Notes under the pieces: generated by a model | Told to the model about the DNA's origin: nothing | Databases searched by the model: none | What the model saw: the letters and a program-made list of their open reading frames with translations, nothing else | NCBI GenBank assembly: GCA_964605185.1 | Contig: CAZSBF010000003.1 | Span: 1 to 64,000, forward strand | From: JACRIM01 sp964605185 | Lineage (GTDB): Bacteria > Planctomycetota > Phycisphaerae > UBA1845 > UTPLA1 | Direction: 5' to 3' | DNA length: 64,000 nucleotides | Part shown: positions 20,513-28,199 of the stretch, in pieces | Layout: every line of letters starts with the position of its first letter | How positions within the stretch are numbered: position 1 is the stretch's first letter | Program-made: the position numbers and the translations under genes

Positions 20513-21094
20513 ATGAAACGAGCCCGACAACCTGCCAACGCGAGACAGCGAATCCTGGAGACCGCCGAGAGCCTGTTCTATTCCGAGGGCGTGCGAGCGG
20601 TCGGCATTGATCGAATCATTGCCGAGGCGGAAGTGGCCAAGATGTCGCTGTACAACCATTTTCCCTCGAAGGACGATCTGATCCTGGCGGTGCTGAAATT
20701 TCGCGAGGTGAAATTCAATGGCATCATCGAATCACGTATGGAGCATCATCGTTTGAAAGGCAAGAATCGACTCGACGCGTTTTTTGCAGCGCTAAAGGAC
20801 TGGTTCGAGCTGCCGGGGTTTCGCGGGTGCGCCTTTATCAATGCGACGGCGGAACTGGCCGATGCTCGTCATCCGGCGTCCAAATTCTGCGCGGATCACA
20901 AAGAGCGATTTCAAGAGATGCTTCGCGCGATCATTGTCGAGGTCGCTGGTGAAAAGGCCGGTGCGGCTGCGGAGTCCGTGGCGTTGCTGGTGGAAGGCGC
21001 GATCGTGCTGGCGGTGATGGAGGGATCGTCCACGCCTGCGGAAACGGCGCGGGACGCAGCGATGACGCTCATCGCCAAGGCGAAACGAGGGTGA
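20513..21094 (+). CDS. TetR/AcrR family transcriptional regulator
   Basis: 193 residues from the ATG at 20513 (196 from 20504). The N-terminal helix-turn-helix (ILETAESLFYSEGVRAVGIDRIIAEAEVAKMSLYNHFPSKDDLI) is typical; the C-terminal helical domain should bind an inducer and contains Cys at FRGCAF and KFCADH. It starts a three-gene unit with an AhpD-like and a PPOX protein. Because the operator overlaps its promoter, autorepression is expected. The start is nine bases after the -10 hexamer without a Shine-Dalgarno, so the mRNA may be leaderless. Confidence 0.92.
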   Translation: MKRARQPANARQRILETAESLFYSEGVRAVGIDRIIAEAEVAKMSLYNHFPSKDDLILAVLKFREVKFNGIIESRMEHHRLKGKNRLDAFFAALKDWFELPGFRGCAFINATAELADARHPASKFCADHKERFQEMLRAIIVEVAGEKAGAAAESVALLVEGAIVLAVMEGSSTPAETARDAAMTLIAKAKRG

Positions 21095-21124
21095 CGAGCA
21101 AGAACACATTTTTTTGGCCGATTA

Positions 21125-21142
21125 AGACAGACCTGTCTGTCT
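21125..21142. promoter_or_regulatory. Operator 2 (AGACAGAC-CT-GTCTGTCT)
   Basis: An 18-base perfect palindrome containing the same ACAGAC-N2-GTCTGT core as operator 1, placed between tetR and the AhpD-like gene. It indicates that the regulator also controls the downstream enzyme genes. A -35/-10 pair around it is not clear. Confidence 0.8.
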
Positions 21143-21225
21143 ACCGCGGATCGGAACTCAACCAGACGCGACGCATGGTGCGCCGCGTCGATCAAGGTCC
21201 CAACAATTCGAATAGGAGAGCAATC

Positions 21226-21783
21226 ATGCAACGAATCAAATCCATCCAGCCGCAAGCCGCACAAGGTCGAGCCAAGGAGCTACTCGACACGGTTCAGAAG
21301 GCATTTGGCGTCGTCCCCAACACGGCCAAAGTCATGGCAAACTCCCCGGCGGTGCTGGAGAGTTTTCTTTCCTTCAGCAAGGCGATGAGCACCGCGACGA
21401 TAGGTGCTACGCTGCACAACCAGGTCAAACTCGGGACAAGCGAATCGAACGCCTGCGACTACTGCACGTCCATCCTCTGTGCGGTTGCTCCGTCGGCGGG
21501 CCTGACGGCGGACGACATTCTGGCGGGTCGAACCGGCTCGTCGAATGATCGCCGGACGGATGCGACGTTGAAATTCGCCGAAGCGGTACTGGAGAATCGC
21601 GGTAAGGTGAGCGATGAGCAGTTGGCGGCCGTGCGAGCTGCGGGCTTAGGCGATGCGGAAATCGTAGAAGTCGTGGGCAGCGTGGTTCTCGGTTGCTTCA
21701 CGAATTTCCTGAACAATGTGGCCGGGACGGAGCTGGACTTTCCGGAAGCGGCGACGGTCGCGGCCGCCGTGTCTCCTGCGTGA
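21226..21783 (+). CDS. Carboxymuconolactone decarboxylase / AhpD-like protein
   Basis: 185 residues from the ATG at 21226, which follows AGGAGAGCAATC. The AhpD-type core E-x3-C-x2-C is present as ESNACDYC (Glu73, Cys77, Cys80), but the His normally four residues after the second Cys is Leu84, next to an extra Cys85. Family members are alkyl-hydroperoxide or thiol-disulfide enzymes, often in peroxide or quinone detoxification. With the TetR gene before it and the PPOX gene after it (39-base gap), it looks like a stress-induced redox operon. The loss of the His makes the chemistry uncertain. Confidence 0.85.
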   Translation: MQRIKSIQPQAAQGRAKELLDTVQKAFGVVPNTAKVMANSPAVLESFLSFSKAMSTATIGATLHNQVKLGTSESNACDYCTSILCAVAPSAGLTADDILAGRTGSSNDRRTDATLKFAEAVLENRGKVSDEQLAAVRAAGLGDAEIVEVVGSVVLGCFTNFLNNVAGTELDFPEAATVAAAVSPA

Positions 21784-21822
21784 TCGCGGCTGAACGGGGT
21801 TCGCGTGATGAGGAGTTGAACG

Positions 21823-22431
21823 ATGCGACAGTTTTCGAGTGATATTGCGTTTACACCCGCGGTCAAGGCGATCCAGACGGACAAAGGATCACGCCGCGGG
21901 TATTCCAAAATGGAGATGGGCGGCGGTTGGGAGACGACAGTCAGCCCGCAGCTTGCGACGTTTTTGTCAGAATTGGACATGTTTTATTTCGGCACCGCGA
22001 ATGCCGAAGGGCAGCCATACATACAGTATCGCGGCGGGCCTCCGGGGTTTCTCCGCATCATCGATGACAAGACGCTTGGCTTTGCCGATTTCGGCGGAAA
22101 CAAGCAGTACATCACGCTGGGTAATCTTTCGGAGAACCCGAAGGCGTTTATTTTTTTGATGGACTACGCCCATCGTCGACGGATCAAACTGTGGGGGACG
22201 GCCCGCGTGGTGGAGAATGCCCCAACAATTCTCGATCAGCTACAGGACACGTCGTATCCCGGCAAGGCGGAGCGTGCGATCGTGTTCACGATCGAGGCGT
22301 GGGATGTGAACTGTCCGCAGCATATTCACAAACGTTTTTCTCAGTCACAGGTCGCGCCGATCGTGGAGCGCTTGCAGGAACGGATCGTTGCGTTGGAGGC
22401 GGAGCTTGATCATCTGCGCGCCGGAAAATAG
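21823..22431 (+). CDS. Pyridoxamine 5'-phosphate oxidase family flavoprotein
   Basis: 202 residues. The split-barrel FMN-binding pattern is seen in LDMFYFGTANAEGQPYIQYRGGPPGFLRIID, TLGFADFGGNKQYITLGNL and RIKLWGTARVV; the C-terminus is a coiled helix (VERLQERIVALEAELDHL). Members reduce or bind quinones, F420 or haem breakdown products rather than always acting in B6 synthesis. AGGAGT lies before the ATG. Third gene of the TetR unit. Confidence 0.88.
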   Translation: MRQFSSDIAFTPAVKAIQTDKGSRRGYSKMEMGGGWETTVSPQLATFLSELDMFYFGTANAEGQPYIQYRGGPPGFLRIIDDKTLGFADFGGNKQYITLGNLSENPKAFIFLMDYAHRRRIKLWGTARVVENAPTILDQLQDTSYPGKAERAIVFTIEAWDVNCPQHIHKRFSQSQVAPIVERLQERIVALEAELDHLRAGK

Positions 22432-22463
22432 GCTGCTGTTGCAGCGGTGCATGGAATGTTGCC

Positions 22464-23216
22464 ATGAATCACGGGCCGACGCAGCCAACGCCGTCGATTG
22501 AATGCCCCAGGTGCGGCTCTTCATTCGGCGAATATCTGAAGGACGCCGATACCGGCGACATCGTTCGGCCCGAGGATCGGCGGCTTTTCGTGTGCATGGT
22601 CTGCCGGCATATCTTTCCGGTATTTGCCGATGAGTCGCCGTCGATCATGCGCGATGTCGTCGGCACGCCGATCGAGGGCGATCGGAAGTGTCCGGGGTGC
22701 GGCTACAACCTGCGCACGCTGAAGATTGGCGGTCGATGCCCGGAGTGTGCGTGGAGTATTCGGCCGGAGGTGACGTGGACGCGGCCGGAGGGTGATGGAC
22801 CGTGGACTCACTGGGATACGATTGTCGCAATCGTATGGAGCTTGGCCTTTGTCGCGATGGTGATTGAGGGAAGTGCTGCGAAAGTTCCGTCGGCCGTCTC
22901 TTGGGGTGCGTTGGGGCTTCTCTTCGTGGCGAATGGATGCAGAGGCCTTGCCACGGGAAGGGTGATGATCATTAGTCGGAGTATTTTTCAACGAACGGCC
23001 AAGGGCCGATGGGGATTCGTGGTTAGCGTGCTGTATGTTGTTCTTGGCCTTGCAATGGGACGCTATCTGCCGCACTTCATTTTCACTGGATCTAATTGGA
23101 TCCTCTCCTGCAATCGGAGTTGGCGGTCTCGGGTGTCAGTTGTTTGTGGCTTGTTTGAGAACGACTACACTAGGGATACAACGAAGGCGGAGGAGTTTTG
23201 CCATGCCATTGGATGA
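22464..23216 (+). CDS. Double zinc-ribbon membrane protein
   Basis: 250 residues. Two zinc ribbons: CPRCGSSF...CMVCRHIF and CPGCGYNLRTLKIGGRCPEC; the second is common on planctomycete membrane proteins. Two or three membrane helices follow (TIVAIVWSLAFVAMVI, WGALGLLFVANGCRGL, GFVVSVLYVVLGLAMG). The last ~45 residues look non-conserved and the frame runs 14 bases into frr, so the real C-terminus may be shorter or frameshifted. Function unknown. Confidence 0.6.
   Translation: MNHGPTQPTPSIECPRCGSSFGEYLKDADTGDIVRPEDRRLFVCMVCRHIFPVFADESPSIMRDVVGTPIEGDRKCPGCGYNLRTLKIGGRCPECAWSIRPEVTWTRPEGDGPWTHWDTIVAIVWSLAFVAMVIEGSAAKVPSAVSWGALGLLFVANGCRGLATGRVMIISRSIFQRTAKGRWGFVVSVLYVVLGLAMGRYLPHFIFTGSNWILSCNRSWRSRVSVVCGLFENDYTRDTTKAEEFCHAIG
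23144..23171 (+). promoter_or_regulatory. Possible frr promoter
   Basis: TTGTGG (23144-23149), a 16-base spacer and TACACT (23166-23171), lying within the 3' end of the preceding gene and 31 bases before the frr start codon. Confidence 0.4.
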
Positions 23217-23772
23217 AATAGAGTTCGAGGCAGAAGAGGCGATGGAGAAAGCCGTCGCTTTCCTGAAGCAGGAGTTTCGGGGTGTGCGCACCGGCCGGGC
23301 GTCGCCGGGGTTGGTGGAGCATGTGCGCGTGAAGGTGCCGGCCTATGGCGAGGCTCCGATGGAATTGAAGGCTTTGGCGACGATTTCGGCGCCGGACCCG
23401 AGCATGTTGCTGGTGAAGCCGTTTGATCCGACGACGCTGAAGGACATCGAGCGGGGGCTGCAGGAGGCGTCGCTCGGCATCAATCCGCAAAGTGATGGCA
23501 AAGTGATTCGGTTGCCCATTCCGGCGTTGTCGGGGGAGCGCCGGCAGCAGATCGCCGGGCAGATTAAGAAGATGGTCGAGGGCCAGAAGGTCACGCTGCG
23601 AAACGCCCGACGTGATGCGATTCAGAAGATCGACGCTGAGAAAAAGGGTGGGACGATTCCAGAGGATGACGCTAAGCGGGGGCATGATGTCATCGATAAG
23701 CTTCAAAAGAAGTACGAAGGCACGATCGACGAGATGCTGGCGGCCAAGACTAAAGAGGTTACGGAGGCCTAG
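23203..23772 (+). CDS. frr: Ribosome recycling factor
   Basis: 189 residues, normal length. RRF splits post-termination ribosomes together with EF-G. Hallmarks are FRGVRTGRASPGLVEHVRV, SMLLVKPFDPTTLKDIERGL, GKVIRLPIPALSGERRQQI and VTLRNARRDAI in a three-helix bundle with an inserted beta domain. AGGAGTTTTGCC precedes the ATG at 23203. The usual neighbours tsf and pyrH are absent here. Confidence 0.96.
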   Translation: MPLDEIEFEAEEAMEKAVAFLKQEFRGVRTGRASPGLVEHVRVKVPAYGEAPMELKALATISAPDPSMLLVKPFDPTTLKDIERGLQEASLGINPQSDGKVIRLPIPALSGERRQQIAGQIKKMVEGQKVTLRNARRDAIQKIDAEKKGGTIPEDDAKRGHDVIDKLQKKYEGTIDEMLAAKTKEVTEA

Positions 23773-24118
23773 AGTTACGGGGCTATCCAGTTTTCGGAAG
23801 CCGGTTTCCATTTCGATTTGTTAAGACCGCGTTTGAAGAGCCCGGAATGGGGTGCTCCACGCGATTCTGGTGTCAGCGACGAACTGTAACTCATTTATTT
23901 TGAGGGACTTAGATCGATTCGCCTACATTTTCAGTTTTCGCCCCATGGATTTGACTTTTGCTTCCAAATGGTGTATCCTAACGGCCTGATTCCTAAGTGC
24001 AGGTGCAGAAACTGCGCTGACTTAGGGGTCCGAGAGAAAGTTCTCTCGGGAGAGAAGCAAAGGACCTTTTGGAACCTCGCAATGCGTTCCCAGAGGATGC
24101 AATAGAGGAGAGGGATAT
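23773..24118 (+). promoter_or_regulatory. Promoter and long structured leader of PEP-CTERM gene A
   Basis: TTGACT (23951-23956), 17 bases, TATCCT (23974-23979) is a good promoter, giving a leader of ~130 bases. The leader contains a CCGAGAG/CTCTCGG hairpin (about 24030-24050) and a second hairpin GGAACCTCGCAATGCGTTCC (24071-24090). The second is shared, in sequence and position, with the leader of paralogue B (around 25234-25255). No known riboswitch consensus was matched. Confidence 0.6.
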
Positions 24119-24817
24119 ATGAAGTTTACTCGATTAGTTGTTGCCGCAGTCGCCTGCCTCTGCGTAAGCAGTGCAGCGATGGCGGATTCCTACATGGTGA
24201 GCGGGTCGACCTCTTTTGAGAGTTCGCTTCAGCCCTCCGTGATCGTCAGTGTTCCCAAGTTTGACGACATGGGCGGCACACTGACGCTGACCAACGTGTT
24301 GGTCCAGTTCTGCCATAATGGTGCCGTTGAGCTCCAGGGCGACAACGATGATCCATTCGATCATGGCCAGAACTTGTTCGTTCGTGGCCAGATGATTCGA
24401 TCGTGGTCGGTGACGGGTCCTGCGGGCCTGAACAGCGGCGCGACGAAGATCGTCAATACGGCCCTTGTTCCGCTCGGCCCGGATGATGGCGACGGAGGCG
24501 ACAATGACCTGTTCGACCCCACGGGCCCGGACGGTCATGATTTTGGCCTGGTCAACTATGCGACGTTGATTGTTTCGCATCCGGGTGAGCCGACCGGCGC
24601 GTACAGCGGCATCGGCACTGCGGACTTTCAGTTCACCCCTGATGTGCTGTCGCAGACGCTTGAGTTCACCCCGTATGTTCCGGACGCATGGCAGCTGATG
24701 GTTGAGAATCCAATCCTCAATCTCGAAGTCAAGGTCACCTACACCTATACCCCCGAGCCGGCGACGTTGGCTTTGGTTGGTCTGGGTGCGTTGGCCCTGA
24801 TCCGCCGCAAGCGATAA
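24119..24817 (+). CDS. PEP-CTERM sorted secreted protein, paralogue A
   Basis: 232 residues. A signal peptide (LVVAAVACLCVSSAAMA) is followed by a single beta-rich domain and a complete PEP-CTERM signal, TPEPATLALVGLGALALIRRKR. The middle contains Asp-rich segments (GDNDDPFDHGQ, DDGDGGDNDLFD) that could bind calcium. The exported protein is of unknown function. GAGGAG precedes the ATG. It is very similar along its whole length to the next gene and is followed by its own terminator. Confidence 0.88.
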   Translation: MKFTRLVVAAVACLCVSSAAMADSYMVSGSTSFESSLQPSVIVSVPKFDDMGGTLTLTNVLVQFCHNGAVELQGDNDDPFDHGQNLFVRGQMIRSWSVTGPAGLNSGATKIVNTALVPLGPDDGDGGDNDLFDPTGPDGHDFGLVNYATLIVSHPGEPTGAYSGIGTADFQFTPDVLSQTLEFTPYVPDAWQLMVENPILNLEVKVTYTYTPEPATLALVGLGALALIRRKR

Positions 24818-24860
24818 AGCCGCTTTCACGGGGTTTGCCCCCCGATTTTGAACATTCTCT

Positions 24861-24897
24861 AGGGTCGCCAGCAGCAATGCTGACGACCCTTTTTTTT
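24861..24897 (+). terminator. Rho-independent terminator after paralogue A
   Basis: AGGGTCG / CGACCCT with inner CAGCA / TGCTG, followed by seven T's. Its AGGGTCGCCA arm resembles that of the terminator after paralogue B, suggesting that the terminator was duplicated together with the gene. Confidence 0.88.
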
Positions 24898-25283
24898 GGT
24901 ATCCGATGTTCGGCAGGTGCCAGCTGAGCGGAGATTGTTTCGGTTTATCGACCCATCGTGCTCCCATTATCGGAGGCGGGAGGTCCAAGAATGGGGTGCT
25001 CCCTCGACTTTGATCGTGACAGTGATTTGCGCAAGTCTATTATTTACAATGCGTTAGGTGATGAATTGGTCCACTCCAATGGTCCCGGACCTTTGCCGCG
25101 GTCGCATTGACTTCCTCTGACTACGATCCATATGGTTGGACACAGATCGGCGCAGTGCCGCTCGTAGCGGGCATGGGGGTATTGCCGATGTTTGAAGGGG
25201 GACAAGCCCAGACGGGCTGCGACTTAAGTCAAAGGGACTTCGCAATGCGTTCCCAGGGAATGCTAAAAGAGGGAGAAGGACAT
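24898..25283 (+). promoter_or_regulatory. Upstream region and leader of PEP-CTERM gene B
   Basis: Nearly 400 bases without a credible gene. A TACAAT hexamer at about 25046 is a possible -10 element but has no good -35. The 3' part holds an AGCCC/GGGCT hairpin (25205-25218) and the hairpin GGGACTTCGCAATGCGTTCCC shared with leader A, followed by a purine-rich ribosome-binding region. Confidence 0.45.
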
Positions 25284-25982
25284 ATGAAGATTTCTGGAAT
25301 TCTGGTTGCTGTGGTTGCCTGCCTTTGCGTAGGCAGCTCAGCGATGGCGGATTCGTACATGGTGATGGGGTCGACCTCGTTTCAGAGTGCGCTCCAGCCA
25401 CCATCGGTCGTGAGCGTTCCGAAGTTTGATGACATGGGCGGCACGCTGACGTTAACGGGCGTGCTCGTCGAGTTCTGCCACGATGGATCCGTGGATATGG
25501 CCGGCGATAATGATGATCCCTTTGATCACGGTCAACAGTTGTTCGTCCAAGGCCAGATGATCCGCTCGTGGTCGGTGACGGGTCCTGCGGGGCTGAACAG
25601 CGGCGCGACCAAAATTGTCAATACCGCGCTGGTCCCCCTTTCGCCGGACGACGGTGACGGCGGAAACAACGACGTATTCGACAGTACTGGTCCCGACGGG
25701 CACGATTTTGGAACGATTAGCTACGCGACGTTGACTGTGTCTCACCCGGGTGAACCTCTTGCCGGCTATACCGGCCCGGGTACGGCGGACTTCGCGTTTA
25801 CGCCGGACGTCGTTTCGCAGACGTTGAACTTCGCGCCTTATGTTCCCGATGCGTGGCAGTTGGAAGTTGAAAATCCGGTTCTCAATCTGAAGGTGAAGGT
25901 CACCTATGAGTACACGCCGGAGCCATCAACACTGTCGCTGCTTGGACTGGGCGCGTTGGGCTTGATCCGCCGAAGGCGATAA
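25284..25982 (+). CDS. PEP-CTERM sorted secreted protein, paralogue B
   Basis: 232 residues from the ATG at 25284, preceded by GAGGGAGAAGGA; an in-frame upstream extension to 25107 is leader, not coding. Signal peptide, Asp-rich loops and the TPEPSTLSLLGLGALGLIRRRR anchor correspond one to one with paralogue A, with most residues identical. This is a recent tandem duplication. Function unknown; exported through the exosortase route. Confidence 0.88.
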   Translation: MKISGILVAVVACLCVGSSAMADSYMVMGSTSFQSALQPPSVVSVPKFDDMGGTLTLTGVLVEFCHDGSVDMAGDNDDPFDHGQQLFVQGQMIRSWSVTGPAGLNSGATKIVNTALVPLSPDDGDGGNNDVFDSTGPDGHDFGTISYATLTVSHPGEPLAGYTGPGTADFAFTPDVVSQTLNFAPYVPDAWQLEVENPVLNLKVKVTYEYTPEPSTLSLLGLGALGLIRRRR

Positions 25983-26033
25983 ATGTGGTCGCAAAGCAGC
26001 GGCGCGCATGTCCTCAATATTGACGGTTATTCA

Positions 26034-26076
26034 AGGGTCGCCAACTTTGAGAGAGGTTGGCGACCCTTTCCTTTTC
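26034..26076 (+). terminator. Rho-independent terminator after paralogue B
   Basis: A perfect 13-base stem AAGGGTCGCCAAC / GTTGGCGACCCTT followed by TCCTTTTC. Confidence 0.85.
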
Positions 26077-26310
26077 TGTGAAGTTCGCCACCCGTATTGA
26101 CATATAAAACGTACAAGTTGGCCAATAAGATTTGATTTTCCGGGGTCTATTTCGTAGGTTAAGTAGGGGTAGTCCTGTAGAGTAGGTTGCTGGAGCGAAT
26201 GAGCGGCGCTCCGCGGGGGGGCGGCAATCTTAGTGATCCTTAGTTCCGCTCTGGGAACCTGAGTCGCGGCGCGCCCTATTAGGGAGCGCCGTGGCCGGAG
26301 TGGGAACCGG
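26077..26310 (+). other. Leader region with two hairpins before the beta-helix gene
   Basis: No gene is seen. GTTCC/GGAAC (26243-26258) and GGCGC-CCCT/AGGG-GCGCC (26268-26290) can fold just upstream of the start codon and may affect translation. The promoter is not clear. Confidence 0.4.
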
Positions 26311-28101
26311 ATGTCGTCTCCCTTTCGAGCACCCAGCGTCGCTCTCTCCGCGCTTCTTGCGTTTGGATTTGGCTCGCTTTCCGTGCTGGAGGGGAGCACG
26401 TTTTTCGTCGATCCGACCGCCACGGGGCTGAATAACGGGACCAGTTGGAGCGACGCATTTACGGACCTTCAATCGATCCTCCCGGTGGCACCGTCCGGGT
26501 CAGAGATTCGTGTGGCCGGCGGCGTCTATCGGCCGGATTCGAATAGCAACAATCGCACGTTGGCCTTCCATCTTCGCAACGGCATTACCTTAAAGGGCGG
26601 TTACGCCGGCTTGTCGCAGCCGAATCCTGATTTGCGCGACCCCCTCCTTTTCGTGAGCGCGCTGGACGGCGATATCGGCCTCAAGGGCGGGTCAGGCGAC
26701 AACTCTCATCATGTGGTGGCGGCGATCGGCGTGGATGCGAGCGCGGTGCTCGATGGATTCACGATTCGTCGCGGCGTGGCGGATGGCGGATTTCCGTTTG
26801 ATCGCGGAGGCGGGATCTATATCTCGACGGCAAGTCCGACCATCGTTGCCTGCGTGGTCTCATCCAATATGACATCGTCCAACGGCGGCGGTGTGGACGT
26901 TTCCAGCAATTCCAATCCGAGCTTCACGAATTGCAGCTTTGCGAACAACACCACAACGGGAAACGGTGGCGGTTTGTTCAGTAATGGCGGTACTCCGATG
27001 CTCGTGAATTGCCTGTTCAGCAATAACTCGGCCGACGTCAACGGCGGCGGAGTGAGCATTCTGAATGGTGTTGCGACAGTCACCAATTGCGAGTTCGCAC
27101 TGAACCTCGGGGTGATCGCCGGTGGCGGGCTGTATCTGCAGAACTCGGGATCGCAGGTCACCGGATGCAGCTTCCACGATAACGTGGTCCTCAATTCAAG
27201 CGTGACGTTTAACGACGGCGGCGGAGCGATTCTGAACAAGACCGGCACTCCGATGATCAAAGGGTGTGTGTTTCACAACAACACCTCAAGCGATGACGGT
27301 GGCGCCATCCTCAGCACCGGTGGTTCGCCGACAATCGTCGGATGTCTGTTTGGCAACAACATTGCCGCCGATTTTGGCGGGGCGATTTACAGCGGTGGCG
27401 GGAGCATCACCGTTCTGAATTCAGTGCTAACCGGCAATCGGGCATTGGATAATGGCGGAGCGATCTACACATCGATGACAAACGCAAACATCGGTAGCTG
27501 CACGCTTGTTTCAAATCAGGGAAACGTTTTGGCAGGAGGGATTCAGGTCAACGGCGGTCAGCTCACGTTGAATCAGTCCATCGTCTGGGCCAATCATGAC
27601 CTGAACGGCTGGACGGAGGGTGCCCAGATTACAATCGGCGGCGCGGCTTGGATGCTTCGCTTCAATTGCGTGATGGGGTGGTCGGGGGCACTTGGCGGAG
27701 TGTCGAATTTTTCGACGCCGCCGCAGATGGCCGACGCCGATGGCGTGGACAATGTGTATGGAACGATTGACGACGATGTACACCTCTTGCCGTCGTCGCC
27801 GTGCATCAACACGGGGGATCCCCTGTTCATCGGGCCACCGTCCGATACGGATTTCGAGGGACAGGCGCGGGTCATGGGGTGCCGACTTGATGTCGGTGCG
27901 GATGAATATGTCACGGGATTGCCGAACACGGGCGACGTAAACGGCGACGGCGTCGTCGACGGGCTGGATATTTCGCTCTTCACCAAGGCAATGCTGGGCA
28001 CGGCTCCTTCTGCGGTGAACTGCGTCGCGGATATCAACGCCGATTTGACGGTAGACGACATCGATCTCTCGCTGTTCCTTGGCCTTACGCTAACTCCCTA
28101 A
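26311..28101 (+). CDS. Secreted parallel beta-helix protein with Pmp-like repeats and dockerin end
   Basis: 596 residues. After an N-terminal hydrophobic segment and a conserved FVDPTATGLNNGTSWSDAFTDLQ block, at least nine repeats of the type GGG(A/V/I)...(S/N)P.I.nC.F.nN follow, with GGAI and FxxN elements as in chlamydial polymorphic membrane proteins and pectate-lyase-like right-handed beta-helices. The C-terminus is a dockerin type I-like pair: GDVNGDGVVDGLDISLF and ADINADLTVDDIDLSLF. Likely surface exposed, in adhesion or polysaccharide binding (inference). Confidence 0.85.
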   Translation: MSSPFRAPSVALSALLAFGFGSLSVLEGSTFFVDPTATGLNNGTSWSDAFTDLQSILPVAPSGSEIRVAGGVYRPDSNSNNRTLAFHLRNGITLKGGYAGLSQPNPDLRDPLLFVSALDGDIGLKGGSGDNSHHVVAAIGVDASAVLDGFTIRRGVADGGFPFDRGGGIYISTASPTIVACVVSSNMTSSNGGGVDVSSNSNPSFTNCSFANNTTTGNGGGLFSNGGTPMLVNCLFSNNSADVNGGGVSILNGVATVTNCEFALNLGVIAGGGLYLQNSGSQVTGCSFHDNVVLNSSVTFNDGGGAILNKTGTPMIKGCVFHNNTSSDDGGAILSTGGSPTIVGCLFGNNIAADFGGAIYSGGGSITVLNSVLTGNRALDNGGAIYTSMTNANIGSCTLVSNQGNVLAGGIQVNGGQLTLNQSIVWANHDLNGWTEGAQITIGGAAWMLRFNCVMGWSGALGGVSNFSTPPQMADADGVDNVYGTIDDDVHLLPSSPCINTGDPLFIGPPSDTDFEGQARVMGCRLDVGADEYVTGLPNTGDVNGDGVVDGLDISLFTKAMLGTAPSAVNCVADINADLTVDDIDLSLFLGLTLTP

Positions 28102-28199
28102 CGGGGCACCTGGCGATTCCATCCGGTCGCACCGAATCGACTATTATTATTTAGCGAGTCTTCGGAAATGGTTATTGAACGGCCTGTCGGAGGTTTTTC

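Noticed and set aside
24001..24118. Cyclic-di-GMP (GEMM) or other known riboswitch in the PEP-CTERM leaders
   Set aside because: The leader has hairpins and CGCAATGCG, but the conserved GEMM blocks (GGCAAACC, GGACGCAAAGCC) are missing, and no other consensus known to me fits.
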